From the NCBI RefSeq assembly GCF_030316895.1, contig NZ_JASZYV010000001.1, forward strand, positions 1,178,001 to 1,242,000: 64,000 bases of DNA, given 5' to 3'. This document shows positions 45,180 through 53,218 of the stretch, one piece after another. The stretch is from Variovorax dokdonensis. Its GTDB lineage: Bacteria > Pseudomonadota > Gammaproteobacteria > Burkholderiales > Burkholderiaceae_C. A program made the position numbers and the translations under genes. Each line of letters begins with the position of its first letter. The first letter of the stretch is position 1. The notes below the pieces were generated by a model, which saw nothing but the letters and a program-made list of their open reading frames with translations, had not been told where the DNA came from and did no database searches.

Positions 45180-46454
45180 TCAATCGCTCGTGGGTGCGAG
45201 GCAGGCCGGATACAGGCCGGTCTCGCGCGCCACGTCCAGCAACGCAGCGCGTTCGCTCGCGGGTTGCTGCGCCAGATCCGCCCACGCCAGGACCTTGGAA
45301 GCGAGTCGGTGCGCAGGTTCCTGCATATCGGCACCCCCGAGGCGAACGGCGGTGCCCAGCGCACGCAGCAGCGCTTCGGAGACCCGCAGCGAGCTGGCGC
45401 CGTACTGTGCAATCGGCTCAGCCAAGTCGCGCAAGAAGCCTTCGTGGCTCATCGCGGGCGCGCTCACATCCGGCCAGGCGATCGACGTGACCCCGGCTTC
45501 GCGTTGGATGCGGCGCCAGTGCGACACGATCCTGACGCCCGAAGCCAGCACGTCCAGCGCGGTGCCTGGGTCGTTCACTGCCGGCGACAGCGCGCGCGCG
45601 GCAATCTCGCCGAGCACCACCATGCCGTAGCGCGGGTCGTCGTCGAAGGTGCGGGACGCGCCTGCCATGACGGCGTCCTGCACGGCGGTGCGTGCAGCAT
45701 CGTCCAGCGGCGCCTGGGTGCTGGCAATGACCATGGTGGGCTCCACGAACTGGCCCGGCAGCACATGCAGGTGCAGGGTCGAGCCCAGCTTGCCCGCCTG
45801 AGCCTGCAGCGCGTCCATCGCCACGTACTGGATGAATCCGGTGCCGCCGGCATGCACCTCGTGCGGGCCGCGCAGACCTGGTGCCTGCGGCGTGGCGCCC
45901 AGGTTGGGCAGGTGCTGTTCGATCGCGCCGATGGTCGCGCGTTCGACGCGGCGGATCGTCTCGCTCATGCGGCCCAGGCTGGAGAGGTAGTCGATCCAGC
46001 GCAGCAGCACGACCACCACGAACACCAGCAGCACGATGGTGAAGCCGAAGAGCACCAGACGCCCGCCATCGCCATAGACCTGCGCGTTGAGTCCGACCAG
46101 CGCGATCAGGCTGTAGAGAAAGGCGCCGATGAAGGTGGCCAGCGTGTTCTGGATGGTGCTGTCTTCGATCAGCAATGGCGCGGCGCGCGGCGTGGCGCTG
46201 CTGCCAACGGCGCTGAACGCCGAGACCATGGTGGTTGCCGAGAAGATCGCCACCGTCAGCATGCTGGAAGCCAGGATCTGCAAGACGCTTTCTGTGGCGT
46301 CAGAACCCAGTCGCTTCGCCAGGTCGGACGGAATCCACGGGCCGATCACGATGGCCATTGCCACGGCCAGCACGGCGAATGCCGAGAACAGCGTGCAACG
46401 GACCCACGTCTTGCGGGCCAACCGAAGAAGCAGGAAACGGATCTTGAGGTTCAT
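45180..46454 (-). CDS. DUF2254 predicted membrane protein
   Basis: A 424-residue protein with four N-terminal membrane segments (about 18-40, 60-85, 105-125, 135-158) and a large soluble C-terminal half. The segment SMLTVAIFSATTMVSAFSAVGSSATPRA near residue 65 and FIGAFLYSLIALVGL are typical of the DUF2254 family, as are VLGEIAARALSPAVNDPGTALDVL in the cytoplasmic part. Function is not established. It is the last minus-strand gene after the box cluster, 105 bp beyond the MaoC gene, and ends 9 bp from the convergent autotransporter gene. Confidence 0.82.
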   Translation of the reverse strand: MNLKIRFLLLRLARKTWVRCTLFSAFAVLAVAMAIVIGPWIPSDLAKRLGSDATESVLQILASSMLTVAIFSATTMVSAFSAVGSSATPRAAPLLIEDSTIQNTLATFIGAFLYSLIALVGLNAQVYGDGGRLVLFGFTIVLLVFVVVVLLRWIDYLSSLGRMSETIRRVERATIGAIEQHLPNLGATPQAPGLRGPHEVHAGGTGFIQYVAMDALQAQAGKLGSTLHLHVLPGQFVEPTMVIASTQAPLDDAARTAVQDAVMAGASRTFDDDPRYGMVVLGEIAARALSPAVNDPGTALDVLASGVRIVSHWRRIQREAGVTSIAWPDVSAPAMSHEGFLRDLAEPIAQYGASSLRVSEALLRALGTAVRLGGADMQEPAHRLASKVLAWADLAQQPASERAALLDVARETGLYPACLAPTSD

Positions 46455-46559
46455 CGCTGGTGCTGGCGGGCCGGGCCATCGTAGCAGCGCACCAGCGGCG
46501 GCCGCGCGGGACTTGGCCTACGCGCCCGCCCGTGCCGTGCGAGCGAAAGCGGGTGACGC

Positions 46560-47000
46560 TCAGTCAGCGGGGAGCTTGAAGAGGCTGGTGGCCAGCAGGT
46601 CGAGGACCGTCAACTCGCGCTGGTTGACGAGGCGCCACTGCCAGCGAAGGATGCCGAGCGTCGGTCGCTTCTCCGAACGCCGCACTTCGATCACTTGCGC
46701 TGCCAGCCGCAGCGAATCGCCGGGGCGCACGGGGTTGGGCCACTTCACATAGTCCAGCCCCGGAGAGGCAAAGGACTCGGACCCTTCCAGCGCGGCCTGC
46801 GCAACGAGCCGCATGGCAATGCCGCAGGTGTGCCAACCGCTCGCGATCAGTCCGCCGAAGGGGCCTTCGGCTGCGGCCTGTGCATCGGTATGGAACCACT
46901 GCGGGTCATAGGCGCTGGCGAAGCGGACCAGCTCTTCCTCGGTGACGAGGTAAGGCCCGGCCTCGATCACCTGGCCCGCATGAAACTCGGCGAACTTCAT
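46560..47000 (-). CDS. MaoC-family hotdog dehydratase/hydratase
   Basis: A 146-residue single hotdog protein with the MaoC motif: YDPQWFHTDAQAAAEGPFGG followed by LIASGWHTCGIAMRL, containing the catalytic Asp/His pair. It also has PVRPGDSLRLAAQVIEVR in the second half. Members hydrate enoyl-CoAs or dehydrate 3-hydroxyacyl-CoAs. It lies 31 bp downstream of boxA on the same strand, so it may act on a ring-opened CoA intermediate of benzoate breakdown; that role is inference. Confidence 0.87.
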   Translation of the reverse strand: MKFAEFHAGQVIEAGPYLVTEEELVRFASAYDPQWFHTDAQAAAEGPFGGLIASGWHTCGIAMRLVAQAALEGSESFASPGLDYVKWPNPVRPGDSLRLAAQVIEVRRSEKRPTLGILRWQWRLVNQRELTVLDLLATSLFKLPAD

Positions 47001-47031
47001 GCGGCCTTTACGGAACGCGGGTCCATCGGCA

Positions 47032-48315
47032 TCAGTAGGTTTCGAGGTGCAGACGGCCTTCGCGCTTGAGCGCGGCGCCCACCGTGTCCCACTCCAGGCC
47101 GGCTTCGGCCGCCACGTCGCGCAGCGCCAGCATCACGCCTTCTTCCATGCTCTTGAGGCCACAGACGTAGAAGTGCGTCTGGCCGTCCTTGAGCAGTTCC
47201 GCCAGGTCGGCAGCGCGTTCGCGCATGCGGTCCTGCACATAACGCTTGGGTTGATCGGGCGTGCGCGAGAAGGCGAAGTTGATGTCGATGAAGTCCTTGG
47301 GCAGCGACTGCAGCGGGCCGAAGTAGGGCAGTTCCTGCTGCGTGCGTGCGCCGAAGAACAGGAGCAGCTTGCCGCCCTCGAACTTGCCGCTCTTGCGCAG
47401 GCGGCGGCGCCATTCGGTCATGGCGCGCATGGGTGCGCTGCCGGTGCCGGTGCAGATCATGACGATGTGCGACTTGGGGTGGTTCGGCATCAGGAAGGTG
47501 CTGCCGAAGGGGCCGATCACCTGCACCGTGTCGCCCACCTTCAGGTCGCACACGTAGTTGGAAGCCACGCCGCGCGTGGGCCGACCCTGGTGGTCTTGCA
47601 GTACGCGCTTGACCGTCAGCGAGACGTTGTTGTAGCCCGGGCGTTCGCCGTTGCGCGGGCTGGCGATGGAGTACTGGCGCGCATGGTGCGGCTTGCCGTT
47701 GGCGTCGGTGCCCGGCGGGATGATGCCGATGGATTGGCCTTCGAGCACCGGGAACGGCATGGTGCCGAAGTCGAGCACGATGTGGTGTGTCTGGTTCTCG
47801 TAGCCGGCTTCGGTGCAGTTGAAGTTGCCCACCACCGTGGCCGTGGTCGGGCTCTTGGGCGGATAGAGGTTGGTGTATGCGTGCGCGGCCGACCAGGGCG
47901 GCGTGCTCGCGTTGTATTGGGCGGAATTGAAGGAGACGGTGCCGGGCTCGGCTTCGGCAACGGGCTCGGCCGTGGACGCCTGCGCCGCCGATTCGGCAAC
48001 CTCGGCGTTCAGGCCCTCGGCCTCCAGTTGATCCGGCGTGAGTTCTGCTGGCAGCGATTCCCAGCCGAACTGCTCATCGATGGAATAGGCCTTGGCCACC
48101 GGCATCGTGCGCCAGTTGTCGATGGAGCCGGTCGGGCAGGGCGAGATGCAGGCCATGCAGCCATTGCACACATCGGCGCGCACCACGTAGTTGTTGTCGT
48201 CGTGCGTGATCGCACCCACGGGGCAGGTGGCTTCGCAGGTGTTGCAGCGGATGCAGATCTCCGGGTCGATCAGGTGCTGCTGAATGACGCCAGTCTTGGC
48301 TACGGCCATGTCCAT
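47032..48315 (-). CDS. boxA: Benzoyl-CoA 2,3-epoxidase reductase subunit BoxA
   Basis: A 427-residue iron-sulfur flavoprotein. Two 4Fe-4S motifs stand at the N-terminus ([16 protein letters not shown] near 20 and [16 protein letters not shown] near 50). After an Ala/Glu linker (about 90-130) comes a ferredoxin-NADP reductase-like module (about 150-427) with [15 protein letters not shown] for FAD and [15 protein letters not shown] for NADPH. It supplies NADPH electrons to BoxB for epoxidation of benzoyl-CoA with O2. Start at 48315 with AAGGAG 7 nt upstream. It follows boxB after 33 bp. Confidence 0.96.
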   Translation of the reverse strand: MDMAVAKTGVIQQHLIDPEICIRCNTCEATCPVGAITHDDNNYVVRADVCNGCMACISPCPTGSIDNWRTMPVAKAYSIDEQFGWESLPAELTPDQLEAEGLNAEVAESAAQASTAEPVAEAEPGTVSFNSAQYNASTPPWSAAHAYTNLYPPKSPTTATVVGNFNCTEAGYENQTHHIVLDFGTMPFPVLEGQSIGIIPPGTDANGKPHHARQYSIASPRNGERPGYNNVSLTVKRVLQDHQGRPTRGVASNYVCDLKVGDTVQVIGPFGSTFLMPNHPKSHIVMICTGTGSAPMRAMTEWRRRLRKSGKFEGGKLLLFFGARTQQELPYFGPLQSLPKDFIDINFAFSRTPDQPKRYVQDRMRERAADLAELLKDGQTHFYVCGLKSMEEGVMLALRDVAAEAGLEWDTVGAALKREGRLHLETY

Positions 48316-48348
48316 CGTGAATCTCCTTGTGCCTCCCTTGTAACGCAA

Positions 48349-49776
48349 TCAGCCGAAACGGATGTACTCGAAATCCACCGGCTGGCGATTGATGCCCATC
48401 ACCGGCGGCGCGATCCAGTTGGCAAACTTGCCCGGTTCGACCACGCGGCCCATCAGGGACGCGACGAAGGCGAAGTCTTCGGGCGTGGGCAGCCATTCGG
48501 CCTTGCGAGCGTTCCATTCGCTCTCGCTCACCACCTTGCCATCGGGCGACATCTTGATGCCGGCCAGCGCGCCGATCTGGCGGTTGAAGGCCTTGTGCGG
48601 CACCACCAGACGCGTGGGGATGCCGGCCTTTTCAAGCACCTTGTTCCAGCGATTGACGCCGGCCACCGAGTCCTTGATGAAGTCGTCGCGCAGCACCTCG
48701 TTCAGTGCGTTGAGCATCGGCACTTCCTTCTCGACGAGCTGCCCGTTGTTCACTTCGAGCACCTTGTAGGTCTGGCCCTTGAGCACGTGGTCGTCCTCGC
48801 GCTTGCCCTCTTCGTAGCGGCCCTTGAGGCCTGAGCTGTAGAAGGTGGCAGCATTGCTCGACTGGTCGGCGCCGAAAAGGTCGATGGTCACCGAGTAGTG
48901 GAAGTTCAGGTAGCGCTGGATGGTGCCCAGGTCGATGCAGCCGGCCTCGCGGATCTTCTTCGGATCGTCGGTCTTGAGTTCGTTCATCACCTGCGCGGTG
49001 CGGGCCAGCACGCGCGAGACGCCCGATTCGCCCACGAACATGTGGTGCGCCTCTTCGGTCAGCATGAACTTGGTCGTGCGCGCCAACGGATCGAAGGCGG
49101 ACTCGGCCAGTGCGGAAAGCTGGAACTTGCCGTCGCGGTCGGTGAAGTAGGTGAACATGAAGAAGGCCAGCCAGTCGGGGGTCTTCTCGTTGAATGCGCC
49201 CAGGATGCGCGGGTTGTCCTGATCGCCCGACTGGCGCTGCAGCAGCGCCTCGGCTTCTTCGCGGCCGTCGCGGCCGAAGTGCTTGTGCAGCAGATACACC
49301 ATGGCCCACAGGTGGCGGCCTTCTTCCACGTTGATCTGGAAGAGGTTGCGCATGTCGTACATGCTGGGTGCCGTCAGGCCCAAGTGGCGCTGCTGCTCGA
49401 CCGAAGCCGGCTCGGTGTCGCCCTGCGTGACGATGATGCGGCGCAGGTTGGCGCGGTGTTCGCCGGGCACGTCCTGCCAGGCCTTCTCGCCCTTGTGGTC
49501 GCCGAAGTGGATCTCGCGGTTGGCATCGCCCGGGTTCAGGAAGATGCCCCAGCGGTAGTCGCGCATCTTCACGTGGCCGAACTGGGCCCAGCCCTGCGGG
49601 TCGACGCTGACGGCGGTGCGCAGATAGACGTCGTAGTTGGTGGAGCCGTCCGGCCCCACGTCGTCCCACCAGTTGATGAAGTTCGGTTGCCAGCCTTCGA
49701 GCGCCCGCTGCAAGGTGCGGTCTTCGCCGAGGTTGACGTTGTTCGGGATCTTCTCGCTGTAGTTGATGCTGCTCAT
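48349..49776 (-). CDS. boxB: Benzoyl-CoA 2,3-epoxidase oxygenase subunit BoxB
   Basis: A 475-residue diiron oxygenase. Characteristic text: INYSEKIPNNVNLGEDRTLQ at the start, LFQINVEEGRHLWAMVYLLH near 145 (Glu and ExxH iron ligands) and FMLTEEAHHMFVGESGVSRV near 235 (second Glu/ExxH). Length matches the known BoxB group. It inserts one O2 atom into benzoyl-CoA to give the 2,3-epoxide. Start at ATG 49776; the frame is open to 49824 but the upstream part is intergenic in character. Confidence 0.97.
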   Translation of the reverse strand: MSSINYSEKIPNNVNLGEDRTLQRALEGWQPNFINWWDDVGPDGSTNYDVYLRTAVSVDPQGWAQFGHVKMRDYRWGIFLNPGDANREIHFGDHKGEKAWQDVPGEHRANLRRIIVTQGDTEPASVEQQRHLGLTAPSMYDMRNLFQINVEEGRHLWAMVYLLHKHFGRDGREEAEALLQRQSGDQDNPRILGAFNEKTPDWLAFFMFTYFTDRDGKFQLSALAESAFDPLARTTKFMLTEEAHHMFVGESGVSRVLARTAQVMNELKTDDPKKIREAGCIDLGTIQRYLNFHYSVTIDLFGADQSSNAATFYSSGLKGRYEEGKREDDHVLKGQTYKVLEVNNGQLVEKEVPMLNALNEVLRDDFIKDSVAGVNRWNKVLEKAGIPTRLVVPHKAFNRQIGALAGIKMSPDGKVVSESEWNARKAEWLPTPEDFAFVASLMGRVVEPGKFANWIAPPVMGINRQPVDFEYIRFG

Positions 49777-49820
49777 GGTGGGCCCTGCGTAGGTTGAAGA
49801 TTGAATAAGAAGACTGGGGG

Positions 49821-51494
49821 TCAAACCCGATTCATGTCGAAGCCGGCCTTCTCGCCGGTGCCGTAGACCTTCAGTGCGCCTTTCGGGCCGACGGCGTTGG
49901 GCCGCTGGAAGATCCAGTTCTGCCAGGCCGTCAGCCGACCGAACACCCGGGTGACCATGTTCTCCTTGCCCGCGAAGCGCAGGTTCGCTTCAAGGCCGGT
50001 GAGCGAGTCGGGCGACATGGCGGCGCGCTCTTCGATGGCGATGCGGATCTCGTCGTCCCAGTCGATGTCGTCCGGTGCGGCGGTGACCAGGCCCAGCGCC
50101 AGTGCGGCGTCGCCGTCGAGCATCTGGCCGATGCTGGCGCGGGCGGCTTCGAGCGGCTCGCTTTCTTCATAGAAGCGGCGCGCCAGGCGGCTTTGGTCGG
50201 TCACCATCGGCAGCACGCCGAAGTTCATCTCGTTCAACGCGATGCGCGGGGCGCGATCGGGTTCGTCGGGCAGCACCAGCATGTAGGTGCGGTCGGCGGC
50301 AAAAGCCAGTTCGGCCAGCGTGCCGGCGAAGCATGAGCCCGGCTCGACGAGGGCGAACAGGCTGCGCGACGACACGTCCAGTCGCGCCAAGGTGCGGCGC
50401 AGCATTCCGATGGTCTCGCGCACCAGCCAGTGGTCTTGATGGGCAAGCACCGTGGCGTCGGACTGCAGCACGGCCTGGGCGTCGCCCTCGGTCTTAAGTA
50501 GCCAGGTGCCGATGTCCAACTCGTTGGTGCGCATCGACAGGATGGCGTCGTCCAACTGGCGCGCCATGGCCAGCGGCCACCACGAGGCGCCTGCTGCCTC
50601 GATGCCGGCGATGTCGGTCGGCTGCTTGCCCGCAGGAGCCTTGACCGTGAAGGTCGCGGTGCGGCGTGCGCGGTCGATCTGCACCGTGACGTATTCGTAG
50701 GCGATGCTGTCGGCGCTGTCCTGGCGCTCCAGGCGCGGCAGCTTGACGCCCTTGGCGTCGGCGGGGCGCTGGCTGTCGGCGGCCAGCTTGCTGGCGCGCT
50801 CCTGCACGGCGGCGGCGAACTGGGCAGGCTTGGCGACGGCGTCCACCAGGCGCCATTCCACGGCGCGCTGGCCGCGCACGCCTTCGACGCTGGTGCAGAA
50901 GATGTCGGCCAGGTCGTGGCGCACCTTGCGCTTGTCGGTCACGCGGGTCAGGCCGCCGGTGCCGGGCAGCACGCCCAGCAGCGGCACTTCGGGCAGGGAG
51001 ACTGACGAAGAACGATCATCCACCAGCAGGATCTCGTCGCAGGCCAAGGCCAGTTCGTAGCCGCCACCGGCGCAGGCGCCGTTCACGGCCGCCAGGAACT
51101 TCAGTCCCGAATGGCGCGAGCTGTCTTCGATGCCGTTGCGCGTCTCGTTGGTGAACTTGCAGAAGTTGACCTTCCAGGCGTGGCTGGAGACGCCCAGCAT
51201 GAAGATGTTGGCGCCCGAACAGAAGATGCGGTCCTTGCCGCTGGTGACGACGACGGTGCGCACCTGCGGATGCTCGAAGCGCACCCGGTTGAGCGCGTCG
51301 GCCAGTTCGATGTCCACACCCAGGTCGTAGCTGTTGAGCTTGAGCTTGTAGCCGGGGCGGATGCCGCCGTCTTCCGCGATGTCCAGCGACAGCCGGGCAG
51401 TGCTGCCGTCCACGTCCAGCTTCCAGTGGCGGTATTGCGAAGGCTCGATGCGGTAGTCGACTTTGGGCTGGGTCGTGGTCGTGGCGTCGGTCAT
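49821..51494 (-). CDS. boxC: 2,3-Epoxybenzoyl-CoA dihydrolase BoxC
   Basis: A 557-residue member of the crotonase superfamily with two crotonase-like halves. The first (about 45-265) has FCSGANIFMLGVSSHAWKVN, AAVNGACAGGGYELALACDE and LPEVPLLGVLPGTGGLTRV. The second (about 300-540) lacks the oxyanion signature but has FALVEPGSCFAGTLAELAF. It opens the epoxide ring, yielding 3,4-dehydroadipyl-CoA semialdehyde and formate. Start at 51494 with GGAG upstream. It is first in the boxCBA operon and directly downstream of a promoter with TGCA repeats. Confidence 0.96.
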   Translation of the reverse strand: MTDATTTTQPKVDYRIEPSQYRHWKLDVDGSTARLSLDIAEDGGIRPGYKLKLNSYDLGVDIELADALNRVRFEHPQVRTVVVTSGKDRIFCSGANIFMLGVSSHAWKVNFCKFTNETRNGIEDSSRHSGLKFLAAVNGACAGGGYELALACDEILLVDDRSSSVSLPEVPLLGVLPGTGGLTRVTDKRKVRHDLADIFCTSVEGVRGQRAVEWRLVDAVAKPAQFAAAVQERASKLAADSQRPADAKGVKLPRLERQDSADSIAYEYVTVQIDRARRTATFTVKAPAGKQPTDIAGIEAAGASWWPLAMARQLDDAILSMRTNELDIGTWLLKTEGDAQAVLQSDATVLAHQDHWLVRETIGMLRRTLARLDVSSRSLFALVEPGSCFAGTLAELAFAADRTYMLVLPDEPDRAPRIALNEMNFGVLPMVTDQSRLARRFYEESEPLEAARASIGQMLDGDAALALGLVTAAPDDIDWDDEIRIAIEERAAMSPDSLTGLEANLRFAGKENMVTRVFGRLTAWQNWIFQRPNAVGPKGALKVYGTGEKAGFDMNRV

Positions 51495-51522
51495 GTCCGG
51501 AATCTCCGTGTGAGCAAAATAA

Positions 51523-51577
51523 TGCAAGTTCTGCGGAACGTGATATGCATCATTATGCATGTTCTGATCCGCGTCAA
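51523..51577 (-). promoter_or_regulatory. boxC promoter with BoxR-type TGCA operators
   Basis: On the minus strand TTGACG (51577-51572) is followed after 16 bp by TAATGA (51555-51550). TGCA occurs at 51556-51559 and 51546-51549, exactly either side of this -10, and again at 51523-51526. BzdR/BoxR regulators of benzoyl-CoA pathways are known to bind TGCA repeats, so this is a likely repressor site relieved by benzoyl-CoA. Confidence 0.65.
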
Positions 51578-51621
51578 GTCCTCTGGCGATTTCTTACATC
51601 TGCGGGGCAGGCCCGGCGCTG

Positions 51622-52557
51622 TCAGCCGTTGCGGTCGATCGATTCGCGGACGGTTTCTCGCAGCAGCGCGAATGCCGAGGCCAGGTCGCGTCCCGAGGTG
51701 TCGACCTTGAGGTCGGCCTTGGAATAGAAGGCGGCGCGGCCCTGCAGGATTCGCCGCAGGTCTTCCATGGCTTCCTTGCTCGCCGCCATCGGCCGCGTGT
51801 CGCCCTGTGCCGCCACGCGGCCCATGTGTTCCTCGGGGGCGGCCTGCAGCCAGACCGTGGTGCAGTGCGACAGCAGTTCGTTGAAGGTGGCCGGGTCGGA
51901 GACGATGCCGCCCGGCGTGGCGATGACGACCTCGCTGTAGATCTGCACCGTTTCTTCCAGCGCGCGGCGCTCGTAGCGGCGATAGGCGTTGGTGCCGTAG
52001 AGGTCGTGGATCTCGCGCACGCTGCAGCCGGCGAACTTCTCGATCTCGCGGCTCAGCTCGATGAAAGGCACGTCCAGGTCGTCGGCGAGCATCTGGCCGA
52101 GCGTCGACTTGCCCGCCCCGCGCAGCCCGACCAGCGCAATCCGCCGGCCACGTGACGCGTCGCGCGGGCCGTTGCCCAAGAGCTCGCCGATGGCCAGCCG
52201 CACACGGCGCAGGTCCGCTTCGCTGCGGCCCTGCAGCAGCTCGCGGATCAGCAGCCATTCCGGCGACGCGGTGGTCACGTCGCCCACGAGCTCGGCGACC
52301 GGGCACTGCAGCGCGCCGGCCACCTGCTGCAACACCAGGATCGAGGCGTTTCCGGTGCCGTATTCCAGGTTGGCAAGGTGGCGCTCGGAGACATCGGCGG
52401 CCTGTGCCACCGCCTTGCGCGTCAAGCCCCGGCGAGCGCGCAGGTTGCGCACGCGTTCGCCCAATGCGGCGAGCAGCGGGTTCTTGGCGTCGTCGCCCGC
52501 AGGGGCGTCGGCGCCCTGGGTGGAAAGCAGAAGGGCCTCGTCGGTTCGTTCGTTCAT
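51622..52557 (-). CDS. boxR: BoxR transcriptional regulator (XRE helix-turn-helix fused to shikimate-kinase-like domain)
   Basis: A 311-residue BzdR/BoxR-type regulator. The XRE helix-turn-helix spans about 28-90 (LGERVRNLRARRGLTRKAVA, SERHLANLEYGTGNASILVL). After a linker (about 95-135) comes a shikimate-kinase-like domain (about 140-305) with the P-loop IALVGLRGAGKSTLGQMLAD and FIELSREIEKFAGCSV. In this family the kinase fold has become a benzoyl-CoA sensor. It stands between boxCBA and the divergent uptake/activation operon, and probably controls both and itself. The start has a GAGG site close by. Confidence 0.95.
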   Translation of the reverse strand: MNERTDEALLLSTQGADAPAGDDAKNPLLAALGERVRNLRARRGLTRKAVAQAADVSERHLANLEYGTGNASILVLQQVAGALQCPVAELVGDVTTASPEWLLIRELLQGRSEADLRRVRLAIGELLGNGPRDASRGRRIALVGLRGAGKSTLGQMLADDLDVPFIELSREIEKFAGCSVREIHDLYGTNAYRRYERRALEETVQIYSEVVIATPGGIVSDPATFNELLSHCTTVWLQAAPEEHMGRVAAQGDTRPMAASKEAMEDLRRILQGRAAFYSKADLKVDTSGRDLASAFALLRETVRESIDRNG

Positions 52558-52610
52558 GGGGCCTCGTCGGTCTGGCCTTGGGGAGAACCCGGCGGCGCCG
52601 GGTCGGGGTT

Positions 52611-52657
52611 AACACCGATCATGCACTATATTGCTTGACACAGGTTTGATCGGTGTT
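52611..52657. promoter_or_regulatory. 11-bp inverted repeat in the boxR/benzoate-ligase divergent promoter
   Basis: AACACCGATCA (52611-52621) and TGATCGGTGTT (52647-52657) are perfect arms with a 25-bp spacer. The right arm fills the gap between the -35 and -10 of the plus-strand promoter; the left arm abuts the TGCA site. The arm sequence differs from the TGCA motif, so a second regulator may act here. Confidence 0.6.
52622..52635 (-). promoter_or_regulatory. Probable boxR -10 element with imperfect BoxR operator
   Basis: TGCA (52622-52625), six bases, then TGCT (52632-52635): the same N6 spacing as at boxC. The minus-strand -10-like TATAGT (52630-52625) lies inside it, which suggests autoregulation of boxR. 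No good -35 was found. Confidence 0.45.
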
Positions 52658-52663
52658 TAACGT
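52635..52663 (+). promoter_or_regulatory. Candidate promoter of the DUF4863-bclA-liv operon
   Basis: A perfect -35 TTGACA (52635-52640), 17-bp spacer, and TAACGT (52658-52663) as a weak -10. The spacer contains one arm of the 11-bp inverted repeat. The first gene starts at 52742, leaving about 70 nt of leader. Confidence 0.5.
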
Positions 52664-52741
52664 TTCACCGCAAGCAAGATACTGCACGCCGCTCGAAGCC
52701 GCAAGCCAAGCGGCGTTTCCATCGACCAAAGCCGCCCCACG

Positions 52742-53218
52742 ATGACCAAGCAAGCCTTCCACGACCGCATAGCCGCGCTGACCGCGCAGCTCGCCGGCCG
52801 ACCGCTCGACGCCGAACTCGACCGCTGGCTCAACGCCTCGCACGGCCCCGGCAGTGCCGTCTACGAGGGCATCAAGGCCGATTGCCTGGCCGGCGTGGCG
52901 GAAGGCTGGGCCTGCGAGCGCGAGGGCGGCGGCATTCGTTATGGCCGCGTCTTCAAGGCGGACGATGCGCTGCATCGCTTCTCGGTGGACGTGGTGGACA
53001 TGCAGGACATCGCCGGCCCGCACCACGTTCATCCGCAAGGCGAGATCGACCTGATCATGCCGCTCGAAGGCGACGCGCAGTTCGACAGCCGCCCGGCTGG
53101 CTGGTGCGTGTACGGCCCGGGCACCGCGCACCGCCCGACGGTGTCGCGCGGCAGGGCGCTGGTGCTCTATCTGCTGCCCGAAGGAAAGATCGAATTCACC
53201 AAGGGAGCCAGCCAATGA
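52742..53218 (+). CDS. DUF4863 cupin-like protein (4-hydroxylaminobenzoate lyase family)
   Basis: A 158-residue protein with a cupin-like core: IAGPHHVHPQGEIDLIMPLE near residue 96 contains the His-x-His and Glu of a metal site, and GWCVYGPGTAHRPTVSRGRA gives the last His. The family contains PnbB-type hydroxylaminobenzoate lyase, but copies also occur next to box genes, where their function is unclear. It heads the operon and its stop overlaps the ligase ATG (ATGA). I would not transfer the lyase activity without test. Confidence 0.82.
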   Translation: MTKQAFHDRIAALTAQLAGRPLDAELDRWLNASHGPGSAVYEGIKADCLAGVAEGWACEREGGGIRYGRVFKADDALHRFSVDVVDMQDIAGPHHVHPQGEIDLIMPLEGDAQFDSRPAGWCVYGPGTAHRPTVSRGRALVLYLLPEGKIEFTKGASQ

